Assembly (NCBI GenBank): GCA_003991915.1
Contig: RQTK01001094.1
Span: 32,111-96,110, forward strand
From: Elysia chlorotica
Lineage: Eukaryota; Mollusca; Gastropoda; Plakobranchidae
DNA length: 64,000 bases
Direction: 5' to 3'
Within the stretch, counting starts at the first letter, position 1; every line of letters begins with the position of its first letter. A program made the position numbers and the translations under genes. Positions 1 to 11,957 of this stretch are shown here, one piece after another. Under the pieces are notes generated by a model that worked only from the letters and a program-made list of their open reading frames with translations, did no database searches and had not been told where the DNA came from.

Positions 1-248
1 ATAATAAAAAAGTGTTATACTATTTTGAATTTAGTACTTCTGCTGACCGCTTAATAACGTATATTAATCACATCAAGTTATTGTCTTTTATCGTAAAATT
101 ATTTTGGTACGGTTTTGAAAACACTAATTTTTATAAAATGGATTGAAAAGGTTAACATAAAAAAAAAGATATAAAACACCTACTGAATTTTCTTTTATGA
201 TAACAAATTGTTGGCTTGATTTTCTATGTCGATTCCATAAAAAAAAAG

Positions 249-292
249 GACACAAAAAGGCCATCGTTGAGACACAAAAGGGCCATCGTTGA
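249..292. repeat. 22-bp tandem duplication
   Basis: Two adjacent near-identical 22-bp units beginning GACACAAAA and ending CATCGTTGA. They differ at one base. No gene is recognisable nearby. Confidence 0.85.
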
Positions 293-580
293 GCTTCTTG
301 TTGATACTATAGAATGGTATTTTAAAGCGATACCTAATTAGCTTGGAACTTACCCGGGCATCCTGTTGTATGAGAAAGAAACTAATTTTTTCACGAAAGT
401 GCGTATCGCGGTAGTTCCACGTAAGTTATACTATTACTACAATGCTAAATATTAATTGGGTTCTGCTGTTTGATGTTACAGAGTGTGTTTATCTTCTTCC
501 TGTAAGATTTGTCTATTAATTATGTTGGACAAATACCCGGTAGTTAAATTGTTGGGTTTTTTTTAAATCCATAGTTGTTT

Positions 581-585
<5 letters not shown>

Positions 586-635
<50 letters not shown>

Positions 636-810
636 CAGAGTAAATGGAGAAAAGAAGATGAGAGACAGTAAGGAATGGTGATGAAGAAAGTGAAAGAAAT
701 GGAAGAGGCCTCCGAAGAAGAGATGGGGGAGAAAGAGAATGATAGAGAAACAGAAAAAGAAAAAGGAGAGAGATAGAGAGGGAGAGACAAAGAGGAAACA
801 GAGTTGAGAG

Positions 811-908
<98 letters not shown>

Positions 909-930
909 GTAGAGAGAGAGAGAGAGGGGG
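586..930. repeat. Compound GA / GATA microsatellite
   Basis: A pure GA run (about 589-632) is followed by degenerate GA-rich sequence and then a long uninterrupted GATA array (about 813-908). The long open frames across it on the minus strand are repeat translations (Ser-Leu and Tyr-Leu-Ser-Ile) and are not genes. The rest of 1-2330 holds only a second array like this and AT-rich sequence in which I see no gene. Confidence 0.95.
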
Positions 931-1539
931 GGAGCGAATGAGTGAGTGAGAACAGACAGCTAGACAGACAAACAGAGAGAATAACAAATTTTAATTGCTG
1001 CCGGGAATCATAAAAACACATAAGAATTAAAATAACATTGTTGAACCTTTGATGCAAAGTTTTATGTTACCATCGAATATTCTGATTAAGTGAACTACTT
1101 ACCTAGGTTGAAGTAAAGTAGTCGGCTACAGAGAAAATCCAGTGATTATATTATTATTAGATAACGCTGCTTGATATTTCCATTAGTAGTCCTTTTAATG
1201 CTTGTGTCTGTGAACAGCAACTGTAGTAGCAGCGATTCCCCTTAATAATAAATTAATTTGTCAAGTAAAGCTTGGTGAAGAAACTCGCAAAGCCCGGCGT
1301 CTGATAATGCCCATGTTGTTCACAACTGAATTACTGTGTGACTATGCTAGTACATTGTACAAGACGGGGAAACCCATTGCCACTCCAGCTAACCGTTTCT
1401 ACCCTACAGCCAACTAATTTTACCTTACTTTAACCTACGCTTAAATTTAACGGAATTTGCCGGTATCTAACGACTCTTTAGTGGATACATTATACTATTC
1501 GCCGTATAGGATCCCTTAAGGGAACATAGGGGACGGTAA

Positions 1540-1678
<139 letters not shown>

Positions 1679-2249
1679 GATGGATAGAAATAGAAAGAGA
1701 GATTAAATTATAAAAATATGCAAACATGAATAAGCTACATACTCTTAAAAAAAAAAGGATCATTTGGATTACCAACAATTTTCACATTGTTTATTTACAA
1801 TACATACCTTTTTAGCCAATGCTTTTGATTTGTCCAATCTTCTTATGAAGTCATTGATTAAGCCTATCTATTCCGACTTTCTTCAACGCAGGACCAGTAT
1901 CTGTACATATAATTACAATCATTCTGTTTTGAGTCTAGACCTAAAAATCTTCACAGATTCCTCACATAAATTTTCCGATTTTATCCGTAGGTTTAGTCAC
2001 ATCCTAACAAGCGTCATTTTACCCTACCATAGGGAAAAATACCTACGAGTGACAACGCTGCCCATGCCAAAGTGTCATGCGACTTTACGCGCAGAGTTGC
2101 ATGCCTGATCTATCGCAGGAAATTAAAAAAGCCCCTTGACCGAATGATCGCCGGCCCGATGATTCTTGAAGGTTTGTACCACCCATTTTAAAATAAAAGC
2201 AAACAAAAATACTTTATTTTTTACGTGCTAACTTACTTTCTTTCTCAAT

Positions 2250-2252
2250 CTC

Positions 2253-2320
<68 letters not shown>

Positions 2321-2329
2321 TCTCTCTCT
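2250..2329. repeat. TC microsatellite at the 5' edge of the RT relic
   Basis: A TC-rich run with a few TTTC and CCC interruptions. It ends within a few bases of the first recognisable reverse-transcriptase codons at 2335, so it marks the 5' breakpoint of the retrotransposon fragment. Confidence 0.9.
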
Positions 2330-2334
2330 TCAAC

Positions 2335-3590
2335 AGAGGAGTTGATGATGCAATCACACTTGTTCTTCACTATGTTTACACTCGTTTAGATTTGTCGGGA
2401 ACAAGCATAAGGTTAATGTTTTTCGATTTCTCTAGTGCTTTCAACACTATTCAACCTCATTTTCTGTGTGACAAACTGTTAAATATGAACGTTTGCCCAC
2501 GGATCATCGATTATCTTCCATCAAGACCTCAGTTTGTAAAACTAAATCCTTCAATAGAATCAGATGATATTGCTACTTACACTGAAGCACCTCAGGGTAC
2601 AGTTTTGTCATACTTTCTCTTGTCTTTATACACTTCCGACTGCAAAACCACACATAGCAATTGTAAAATTGATAAATACGCTGACGACACTGTTCTGACG
2701 GGAATGATTGTTGATGACAAAAGCGCTAACTATGGGCAAGAAATAAAATCTTTTGTCGATTGGGGCAACGCCAATCGTCTAATTCTCACTGTTAGCAAGA
2801 CTAAAGATATGGTTATTGATTTTCGGAGAAAAGCTGAACAACTTGATCTCGTTGTTATAAAAGATGAAAAAGTGCAGAGAGCAAACACGTTTAGGTATCT
2901 CGGCGTAGTGATACACAAAACACAAAGGCAATTTTAAAGAAAACGAAACCCCGATTATACTGTTTGAGGAAATTACGTTCTTTTAACATCTCACAAGATT
3001 TGCTTCAAATGTTTTACTCATCTATAGTTTGGTTTGGCATGTTGGGGAGGCAACATGTTGAAACAAGATAGGGAAAGACTTCACAAAATTATTAAAACTG
3101 CAGGTGGGTAAAAAAACAAGAAAATACCATGTCACTATGTAATCGAAAAATTGTAAATAAAATTAATTGTATTATTAAAGAAAGCACACACCCTTTGAAT
3201 GCTTTATATGATGGCCCACTAATTGAGCGCAGTGGTCGTTATAGAGTTCCAAACATTCGGACAAACAAGCATATGAATTCTTTTTTTTTCTCCTAAACCG
3301 ATCACACTATTTAATAAGAATCACAGAATGAGAAAGCTAACACAAAAGTGCATCAAATCAGCAATATATACCTCTTTTTCTGATTAAAGCATTATCAGTG
3401 TGCAATATGAATTATTCTTATGAAGTTTTTGTTTTGTTTATTACACAGGCTTACACATTTTAACTACAATAGGCTTTTAAATTTTAAGTAGTACATGTAT
3501 GTATTTTTACAACTCTATTTTTTGTATGTTGTAGAGCCTGTCATGTGAAATTTCCTTTGATGGGATTAATAAAGTCATCTTATCGTATCT
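2335..3590 (+). pseudogene. Non-LTR retrotransposon reverse transcriptase relic (CR1/L2/Rex1-like)
   Basis: From 2335 to 2937 one frame is open and reads as the palm and thumb of a LINE-type reverse transcriptase. Visible motifs are FFDFSSAFNTIQP (motif A), a PQGTVLS block, the catalytic YADDT near 2677-2691, and a thumb-like FRYLGVVI. Similarity resumes downstream in other frames (LYCLRKLRSFNIS near 2960; GRYRVPNIRTNKHMNS near 3235-3280) with a stop codon, frameshifts and missing thumb sequence, so the copy is dead. The 3' end near 3560-3590 (GGGATTAATAAAGTCATCTT) resembles the short tail of CR1/Rex1-type elements, which often ends in a microsatellite. The 5' part (endonuclease, N-terminal RT) is missing. 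The exact clade is inferred from motif wording. Confidence 0.85.
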
Positions 3591-3700
3591 CTCTCTCTAT
3601 CTGTCTCTGTCTCTCTCTCTGTCTCTCTCTCTCTCTGCTTCTCTCCTCGCTCTCTCTCTGTCTCTGCCTCTCTCTCTCTCTATCTCTATCTCTCTCTTAG
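3588..3700. repeat. TC-rich microsatellite at the 3' tail of the RT relic
   Basis: CTCT/CTGT-rich run starting directly after the AATAAAG-bearing 3' tail of the retrotransposon fragment. It may have grown from the element's own simple-repeat tail. Confidence 0.85.
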
Positions 3701-3956
3701 CCGTCCCACGCTTTTCTTTGTAATTAATAACTCACTTATAGAAAATTTCCCTTAACAGAAGTTTAACGCGCTTTTCAATGTAAAAATACAAAGGCAAAAT
3801 TTCAGTTATACAGACAAGGTCATCAATTCCACACAATACGGCCACAGTTAGTTCAAGTAATTACGATTGGAAGCCATTCAAGCAGAACAATGAAAACAAA
3901 ATTTTATAATTATGTTTAGTGGTGCATGTATGCGAGTATTTTAGACCGGCTTGATT

Positions 3957-3980
3957 TGTGTGTGTGTGTGTGTGTGTGTG
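3957..3980. repeat. GT dinucleotide microsatellite
   Basis: About 12 GT units. The surrounding 3700-5785 stretch holds only this, a GA run, a TC-rich patch and an AGT array; no gene is visible. Confidence 0.9.
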
Positions 3981-4487
3981 CTGCGTGCATGATTCATTAT
4001 ATATCTCTCTCACTTTATATGACCCCCCACTACCCTACCTGTAGTATTTAGACAAATACAGAAGGAAGGAGACTAGTTGAGTTGGTACTTTCAACACTCA
4101 TGCTGCCACCCCAGCAGTTTATTACAAAAGGTATTGTATTTTGAAATATTTAAACTGTTAAAAGCATGCGAAAACTGCAAAATTAAATATGTTTAATTTC
4201 TAATCGAAGAGTATTCTGCTATTTACCGTTTCCACACGGCAATGGCAATTCAATTTATTATTCATTGTTAGACTCAGATCAATAAATAGATAGGTATAGA
4301 CAATTTCAACAGTTCAATTTTTAGAGGCATAAATGGGATCTTTCTCGATTAAAATTAAAATTCTTATTTGTCGAAGTTAACAAAGTTTTGGAATCAAGAT
4401 CAAAGTGAGGGGATACAGTTATTATTATAATTTTTTTAATTATTATTGACAGAGTTAGCACAGTTTATATAGTATCCCGAATGAGGA

Positions 4488-4490
<3 letters not shown>

Positions 4491-4558
<68 letters not shown>
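4491..4558. repeat. GA microsatellite ending in a G run
   Basis: About 29 GA units ending in a run of about ten G. Open frames crossing it are Arg-Glu or Ser-Leu repeat translations. Confidence 0.95.
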
Positions 4559-4560
<2 letters not shown>

Positions 4561-5145
4561 TCCTTGTTCGTGCGTTTCATTATGTCTATCTGTGCCTTGT
4601 GTGGCAGTACGAAAAATTGTCAGCCGTTTGTTCAGAAAAATGTCCACGATAAACCTTTGTTACTTGCGACAGACTGAAAGACAACAACTACGGTACCCAA
4701 TCACCCAACAATCATGTTGATTGGTCTGTCGGGTACGTAAATTACTCCTGATTATTCTGTAACCAATTGTATGCAAAACGTCAGGCACTTCGTCAATGTG
4801 GTGTCGGTGGTCTGGCTATCCGAAGAGCGTCTAGTATGGTGGAGGTTCAGAGCTGTACCCCTTCACCCCCTGGGTATTTTTTAGATTATCTCCCTTTGTA
4901 CGGAGTTGTTTCCCTTTGAATATGTAAGGGGACTAATCTTTTTCAAAGATGTACAAGATACCATTTGTTATTTGTTATCTTCCTTGGATCCTTTTCCGTT
5001 CTTTTTCATATCCCATTGGCAAATAGAATTCAGTTCCTGCAATTGTTGTGATTCAACCAATTAAATTGGTCTCTCTTCCTCTCTCTTTCTTTAATTCCCT
5101 CTCCCTCCATCTCTCTCTCTTCTAATTCGCCCGAATGATTAATTC

Positions 5146-5172
5146 TGCAGCAGCAGCAGCAGCAGTAGTACT

Positions 5173-5225
<53 letters not shown>

Positions 5226-5228
5226 CAT

Positions 5229-5299
<71 letters not shown>

Positions 5300-5303
5300 T
5301 AGT
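5146..5303. repeat. AGC / AGT trinucleotide microsatellite
   Basis: A short AGC run followed by a long AGT array, interrupted once by ACATGT near 5224. Confidence 0.95.
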
Positions 5304-5789
5304 AGATCTGGAATTTTGTTTGTTTGTTTGTTTTTGTTAATTGTTCTGTTGTTTTTATTTTTGGCGAGACTAGAAAAGATACGAATGAATCTATCTGGTA
5401 GCTTTCTACACAGTGTGGTGCATATGTTTTGTGCAATATTTTATAAAGTTTTCAAACAAAGTAGTTTGAAATGTTTAGGAATAGTGGGATTCCTAAAAGA
5501 AACCATTAAAAACGAAGAACAATAATATACATTGTTATTTATTTACCTAAAAGTATGTAGATATACGTATAAAATTAAGTATAATTAATTTCCAGACAAA
5601 CGTTACACGTAATCTTAATCATTAGTTTATTTTGTGTTAAACATACACTTTAAGGCTTTGTTTACTTTAACATTTGCTGGAATGTGAGGAAAATGTAAGC
5701 AATTTTAGGCAAAGGTATGTTTAGACACTGAAATTAATTTTACAGCCCTTAGCAACGGACTTTCGATAGAGAATTTTGTGTCCCTGATG

Positions 5790-6006
5790 TTGGTTTGTTG
5801 CTTTCTCACTGTCCAACCTTACAAACTACGCTATATCGCGGACGGGTCCCGAGACGACATGTGTTGCTGCACAGAGACAGACAATGTGTGAGATAACAGC
5901 CATACTATACTGCCATTGATCCAACCAGTACGGTTTAAGGTGATCAGGTAGGGAATCGAACCAGGAACTTAAAAATCTTGTGCTCCACTATTGAGCCACA
6001 TTATCC
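5790..6006 (-). mobile_element. Old tRNA-derived SINE copy
   Basis: Diverged member of the SINE family described at 20056-20321. Read on the minus strand it has a box-B-like element (GGTTCGATTCCC near 5950), then the body with the GCTGCACAGAGACAG equivalent and the ATCGCGGACGGGTCC block. Strong divergence suggests an old insertion. Confidence 0.6.
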
Positions 6007-6195
6007 TACAGACCATTTGCTGCCAGTCTTCACAGACCTTCAGTTGAAAAGTAATCGATGATAAGAAGAGCCACTTCAGCTTTCTCTCCTTTAGCTTAAA
6101 TGCATAACGTCCGACGTGAGCACTATAATAGGCTGTATTGGAATATGGTCCACTGTTACATATGGCTATTCTAATTTGGGCTTAGGGCACAGAGG

Positions 6196-6440
6196 GGTTG
6201 AGTTTGAGTTTGTTGCTTGTCCAACATGAGCACTATATCAGCTTTTGTTGTGGGCGGGTTCCAAGACTAAAATCTGACGAGTTGTCACACAGAGACAGTG
6301 CGGGGATACCTGTACTGCTGTTTCAGCCGGTCATATTTTACTGACACGGACTCAACCAGCTGGGAATAAGAAAATCCTACAGGGGATCGAACCAGAGACT
6401 TCTTAATTCGAAATATTGCGCTCCACCATTGAGGCACCAT
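6196..6440 (-). mobile_element. tRNA-derived SINE copy
   Basis: Same family as 20056-20321, minus orientation. The head carries a tRNA-like GTGCCTCAATGGTGGAGC start and box B GGTTCGATCCCC. The body includes the CAGCCGGTCA, CACAGAGACAG and GGGCGGGTTCC blocks. It is diverged, with no clear target-site duplication. It sits just downstream of the transporter's stop codon. Confidence 0.75.
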
Positions 6441-6514
6441 GTCTAACCTCATGAATGTCTCTATCTATAACAAATTAAATTACATGCCATCTTCTAACAC
6501 ATTTAGTAACAATA

Positions 6515-9500
6515 TTAAACGGTAGGCCTATTCATACCGTCCCGTTCATTTTTCTCTCCTCTAAACCTTGCAACAACTGGCACAATTATGAAGCAAACAG
6601 ATCCAATGAGGGTGAGAGCGCCCATGTAATGGTAACTGACGTAGAAAAAGCCGGTGGCATCTTTGAGAGCGCCTACTATGACGTGGTCAGTGGACATGAA
6701 CACGCCGTTGGCGAGCAGGAAGCCGGACATCATGTGTCCGATGTGCTCCTTGCCCAGAATGTCTGAGACGAGCACTGGGAACATAAAGTCCACCACGCCC
6801 GACAGAGTGCCCAGTGACATACTCAGCCACAGCATCAGCCCGAAGCTTTGGCACAGTCTGGAAAGATAATAATGGTAATAAAAATATTAACTAAAACAAT
6901 GAGGCAGTCTTACATGAACAGCTAAGGACTATAGAGGCTGAACAAAAAGATCTAGGGAGTGAGGCTACAAAGTGATTAGAGCAAACAAGTAAGTACAAAA
7001 GAGGCAATCTAATAGCTGTTGAGACTGCACGGACGGAGCTAGATCTAGGGATTTTGGCAGTAAGTTATTGGAAAATAAAACAAGGAAGAAGCTTTGGCAA
7101 AGTCTGGAAAGGTTATAATGGTAATAAAAATATCAAGTTAAACAATAAGGCAGACTTACATGAACAGCTATAGAGGCTGAACAAACGGATCTAGGGAGTG
7201 AGGCTACAAAGTGCTTGAGGGAAAAAAAAGTAAGTACGAAAAAAGGTAATCTAATAGCTGTAGAGACTGCACATACATGGCTAGATGTGGGGATTTTGGC
7301 AGTAACCAATTGGAAAATAAAACAAAAAAGAACATTAGAAGAGACAATCACAAACCTACAGTAAATTAAGTAAAGAATAAGACAGTAAAACAGCTAAAGA
7401 GGCTTAACAGGCGGAGCTTGATCTAGTACTATCTAGGGATTTGGATGCAATTGTTTGGAAAGGAAAGATAGAAGATTAGAAGAGACAATCACAAACGAAG
7501 ATCTATCTTGTGACCAAAATGTAGGACGAAGGATGAACAGGATACGGAAGAAAGATTCAGAAGACTTCAGGTGAATATTGGAATAAAAGTCAGCAAGTGA
7601 AATAGAGCTGTGACTCTGTGAATTATGTTCAAATATAAATATTTGTACAGATTAAGTTCCCACTTTTAAGTCGATAACATGTGAACCTAATACCCCTTTG
7701 ACTTTTAGATCATTAATTCTACAACATATAAATTAAAATGATGGGGGAAGGGGGTGGCATCTGGCATCTTAAGTGGTAGAGTGGTAAACTTGTAACGTGG
7801 AAGCAGGCTAATGGGATTGATCCTTCAATCGGGCAAATTTATATGTCAAACTTCGTTCTATAGTAGTTTGATCGGTATCAGTATGATGTTACTGGCTAGT
7901 ACAAAAATGATGGGGGAAGGGGGTGGCATCTGGCATCTTAAGTGGTAGAGTGGTAGACTTTTTCCGTGAAAGGACTGGGATTGATTCATCGATCAAGCAA
8001 ATGTGTATGTCAAACTTCGTTATAGAGTGATTTGAACTGTATCATTATGATGATACTGGCTGGTACATAGTTCCTGATATCCCCACTATGTCTCTGTGTG
8101 GCAGCACGTAAAACTGTCTTGCGATCCGTCACCATAATTATAGGCTCTAAGAACCTCGATGGAAACCTAGGACTAGGAAAAGTTAAACTAGGAAAGAGCT
8201 TCTCTCTTACAAAGAAAGTGTATTTAATGTTTGTTATGTTGTATGTAGACTACCTGATAAAGTGGAAGACTGCGCCGAGAGCCACGTTGACAGCTATGAC
8301 GATGTAGATCCTTCTCGCGTTACAGAGGCCAAGGTCTGCGATGTAGCCGATGACAAGCTTGCCCAGAAGGTTGGCCACGCCCGCCGCTGTGAGCAGGTAG
8401 GGCACTTGGCTGCTTGACAATCCGTTCTCTTCGCCCAGGGACGGGAGGTAAGTCAAACTGGGCTGAGTGTGGACGCACAAGCCTGCAGCCAGCAACAGCA
8501 AAACCGCAAGAGGGTTGCAGTAGACGGATCCACGGAGTCGCGACTGCATACCACCAAAGCAGCGGTTCAAAGAGTTTTTCTCTGGGTTTGTATTGGAAGG
8601 ATGGGTGTGGTTTTCGATGAGCGACACTGTAGGCTCATTTGGATCTACAGAGCTTGGCGGAATCGGTGCACACACAACACAACTGTCCTGAGTATTGTTG
8701 TCACGTTTTGTGAGATTACAGTCTTTGTCATGCGAAGCCTGGTTGTCTACTTCCAAATGTTCTTCAATTGGGGAATCAACATTTACGCTATTCTTTTGTT
8801 TCACACTGTATTCACATTTAGGCGAAGGTTCTTCAAAGTTTGTTATTTGGAGTCCAATTTCACCCCCACCGTTGTTTTTATGCCCATCAATTTCGTTCGT
8901 TTTTCCCTCTGATCGATCTAACTTCATGGTATGTTCACGATGATTTTTATTATTAGATTTGAATATACTGTCTGCAAATTCATACTTTACGTAATCATTT
9001 TGAGATGCTGTTGCTATTTTATGTTCTGGAGGTTGGGTTGACTCCCCATTCAATAAAGGCAATGAATGCTCATTATGAGTCAATAGATCGTCGGGTACCA
9101 AAACTATGTCAGTTGGTTCTATTTTGTAAGAGTTGATCGGCCTCAGAAAGAGAGCAGCGGTAAGAATGTTGAAAGTAAAAGCACCATATATCAACAAAGT
9201 TCCTTGAAGACCATAAACATCTAACAAAAATCTCGCAATAATAGGGCTAAAGATGGCTGCTGCCGCCATACCCATGTATGCAAACGCATTGGCAAATGCT
9301 AAACGTTTCTTAAAGTACAACCCTATGAGGACAGTCTGTGGTACGAATATGAGCCCGTGTGCAAAGCCCATAATACCGAATAAGAAAGTCAACGCCAGCA
9401 TAGATTGGGCAAATGCCATGCAGGTCACACTGATGCCAGAGATTACCCCGCCCGTGAAAACCAAAGTCCGTGAGCAAAACCGCGGGAGCAAGGCGCTGGG

Positions 9501-9716
9501 GAGAAGAATGTTGCTCAAACAGAACATCAAAGGAGCCGCTCCAAATGCTACGGTGGTCGAGGTGGCCGATTCTTGGAACTGCTCGAGGAGTGAGGTGACG
9601 AAAAGTCCCGAGGCCCGGTTAAAGCTGATCACTATGGTGATGTTGATGAACGATGCCACCATTACCAGCCATGCCCATCCCTGGTCCACGGGGAGAGGGG
9701 GCTTGCCCAGAGACAT
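6515..9716 (-). CDS. Monocarboxylate transporter-like protein (SLC16 / MFS), two coding exons
   Basis: Coding exons read as 9716-8254 and 6857-6515, joined in phase 2 (donor GTAGTC, acceptor TTTCCAG), giving 601 residues. The start MSLGKPPLPV is followed by DQGWAW at residues 11-16, the variant SLC16 N-terminal signature before TM1. YFKKRLAFANAF at 134-145 matches the second signature. Hydrophobic segments fit six helices before about 192 and six after about 402, split by a hydrophilic loop of about 205 residues, long for the central MCT loop. Exon 2 encodes the last helices and a short basic tail. Family proteins move monocarboxylates or related solutes across membranes, often with protons; the substrate here cannot be told. 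Oddities are the Q in place of the usual G in the first signature, and an intron carrying tandem copies of the exon-2 acceptor region. An upstream non-coding exon is possible but not visible. Confidence 0.9.
6842..7331. repeat. About 246-bp tandem duplication spanning the exon-2 acceptor
   Basis: 6842-7087 and 7088-7331 align over most of their length. Shared blocks are GAAGCTTTGGCA, GGTAATAAAAATAT, AGAGGCTGAACAAA, GATCTAGGGAGTGAGGCTAC and GGATTTTGGCAGTAA. The first unit begins 16 bases inside transporter exon 2, so the second carries a copy of the exon's 5' edge and its 3' splice site. A third, shorter and more diverged piece is visible near 7370-7470. Confidence 0.85.
7738..8120 (+). mobile_element. 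Tandemly duplicated SINE-like element in the transporter intron
   Basis: Two units offset by 169 bp (7738 and 7907) share ATGATGGGGGAAGGGGG, GGCATCTTAAGTGGTAGAG and GGGATTGAT. The GTGGTAGAGTGGTA segment resembles tRNA box A and GGGATTGATCC a degenerate box B. The second unit runs on into ATATCCCCACTATGTCTCTGTG and GCAGCACGTAAAACTGTC, which is the body of the SINE family seen elsewhere here in plus orientation. Both lie in the intron between the two transporter exons. Confidence 0.65.
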
Positions 9717-10299
9717 CCTGGTCTCTGTTGTTAGACAAAATATGAAGAGATCTGTTGATTGGGTCCGTCGTTTTTAAGCCATTTTGTCCACTGAAATCCT
9801 GGGGGAAAAGGCAACATGAAAAGTTGAGTATTCACACAATGGACCATAGAATACTTATTGTCTTCGAAAAATCATGTTCTGTTCAAGTGCAAAGCAATGA
9901 AAAAAATGAAAGAGTAATTCGACTAACAGTTATACAATGGCTTCTATAATTTAAAAGTTTGACTCAAAATGAGAGCATAATAAAAAAATGATCAAAATAT
10001 TCCTTTCAAAACCTAGAGGGCATGTTCACATCAATTTTGTCCTTGATATAAGGAGAGAGGCAATAGCATTTTTATCGTACTAAGAAAGATAGATAGATAT
10101 TAAAGGTGGGCTTATAGATCGTAGAAAAGGATAGACCGATGATAATGAAATGTGTGACTAAACGATAACAGCAGCGAAAGATTGCAATCGTATAAATGAA
10201 CAGGTTTGTGAAATCTTAAAATGAAGTTTGTGGCGGCGATGATCTGTCCAGATAATGCATAAATCGTGTGATAGTAATGCAGGATACTATTATAAATCG

Positions 10300-10362
10300 A
10301 CGGGTCGTATGGAAACCACATGCTGGCTATACGGGTCGTATAGAAACCACACTGCTGGCTAT
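10300..10362. repeat. 31-bp tandem duplication
   Basis: Two adjacent units starting ACGGGTCGTAT and ending GCTGGCTAT, with small differences. They lie in the gene-free stretch 9717-13258, which otherwise holds microsatellites, SINE fragments and AT-rich sequence. Confidence 0.8.
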
Positions 10363-10619
10363 CACTAACAATTCTCGTGTTTCATTTAATCCAGTTCATC
10401 TGTCTTAATGACCTATTAAAATCAATCAATGAAACACGCTACCATTTGTACCACAAACAGGTCGGAACAACTCAAGCACGCGCTAAACGCCTGAAGAGTG
10501 ATCATCATTAGCGTCATTCGAAACACAGGTGTGGCGAAAGGTGGCAATACTACTAAGGTAGGACGATCGAACAGCATAATTTTATATAAAAATAAGGCGC
10601 TATATAAGAAGACAGAGAA

Positions 10620-10750
<131 letters not shown>

Positions 10751-11089
10751 TTCTACTACTTTTCCTAATTCAAAGACGTGAAAGACTGCACTTTACTTTG
10801 ATGAGGGAGAGGACGGCACCAGATAAGAACAGAAGAATAGGGCTTTGCACAAAAAAGAGAAGCGTGTTGGTTTTACAATACATCATCGTTGCATCTGTAA
10901 AAGTACTAGGCCGGTTATGCATCGTTACCCGAACTGGCCATATTTCCACCCGTATACTTGAACACGTTTTTATGAAAAGCCGTCATTTCACTTAATTTTT
11001 CGGGAAAACTATGAAAAGAAAACTAGGGGCCTAGCAGGTGTGCACTTTGCTACAATCATTTAAAAAAAAAACGATTTTTCATCGAAAAG

Positions 11090-11109
11090 GTGTGTGTGTG
11101 TGTGTGTGT

Positions 11110-11171
<62 letters not shown>

Positions 11172-11286
11172 GAGTGAGAAATAGAAAGAGAGGGAGAAAG
11201 AGAGAGAGAGTGAGTGAAAGAGACAGACAAAGACAGAGAGAGAGAAAGAGAGAGAGAGAGAGAGTGAGATAGAGATAGATAGATAA

Positions 11287-11343
<57 letters not shown>

Positions 11344-11402
11344 AAGATAGATAGACAGATAGATAGATGGAGAGAGAGAGAAAGAGAGAGAGAGAGAAAG
11401 CA
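11090..11402. repeat. Compound GT / GA / GATA microsatellite
   Basis: GT, then GA, then degenerate GA, then a GATA array and GA again. Over 300 bp of low complexity. Confidence 0.95.
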
Positions 11403-11892
11403 GTTTAGTTTTAAGTACCGTAATTGAATTAGGAAGGTAGATTTCTAGCCATGATGTAGATTACAAGCATGTATCTGATTATGGACAATGGAAAATATTA
11501 ACATACATTATAAAGTCTTATCAGCGATAGTAGAAGAATACTTCGATCTAATCGACATAAATTCCGAATAATTCGTCTAGTCGTTCAAACTAACTCAAAT
11601 TTATATATAGATCTTTAGTTAGCATCTTTTAACTATGAGATCTTAACTACCCGGTACTCACAATCATATATCTAATTATGAAAATTTGTTTCACAGTTTA
11701 AACCAAATCGGTAAGTTAGATCTCTATCAGTTCTACATACCAAAATCGCATCTCATTCTTCGTACGGCTACTGTAAATCCATGACTTTCATACACGTGTT
11801 TCATCTTCTGTGTTTTCACAGTTCACTCAGTTCACTGTTTTTCAGGCTCATGCTTTCAGTTTGGCCTTGGGCTCTTGCTTGAGCGAGTTTCT

Positions 11893-11957
11893 AGCAGTCT
11901 GTCAGTGACTAAGCTTATTCAGCCAAGCAGTCTGTCAGTGACTAAGCTTATTCAGCA
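11893..11957. repeat. 33-bp tandem duplication
   Basis: Two adjacent copies of a unit starting AGCAGTCTGTCAGTGACTAA, essentially identical to each other, which suggests recent slippage or unequal exchange. Confidence 0.9.

Noticed and set aside
544..1057. Long minus-strand open frames of 147 and 164 codons
   Set aside because: They are translations of GA and GATA microsatellites (poly Ser-Leu and Tyr-Leu-Ser-Ile) without start context or homology.
1764..2108. Plus-strand 114-codon frame just upstream of the RT relic
   Set aside because: Its composition is not protein-like, it does not match LINE endonuclease or RT motifs, and it is separated from the relic by a TC tract.
8414..8943. Plus-strand frames opposite the transporter exon
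   Set aside because: Antisense shadows of the well-supported SLC16 coding exon.
9253..9777. 174-codon plus-strand frame
   Set aside because: Antisense shadow of the transporter's N-terminal half.
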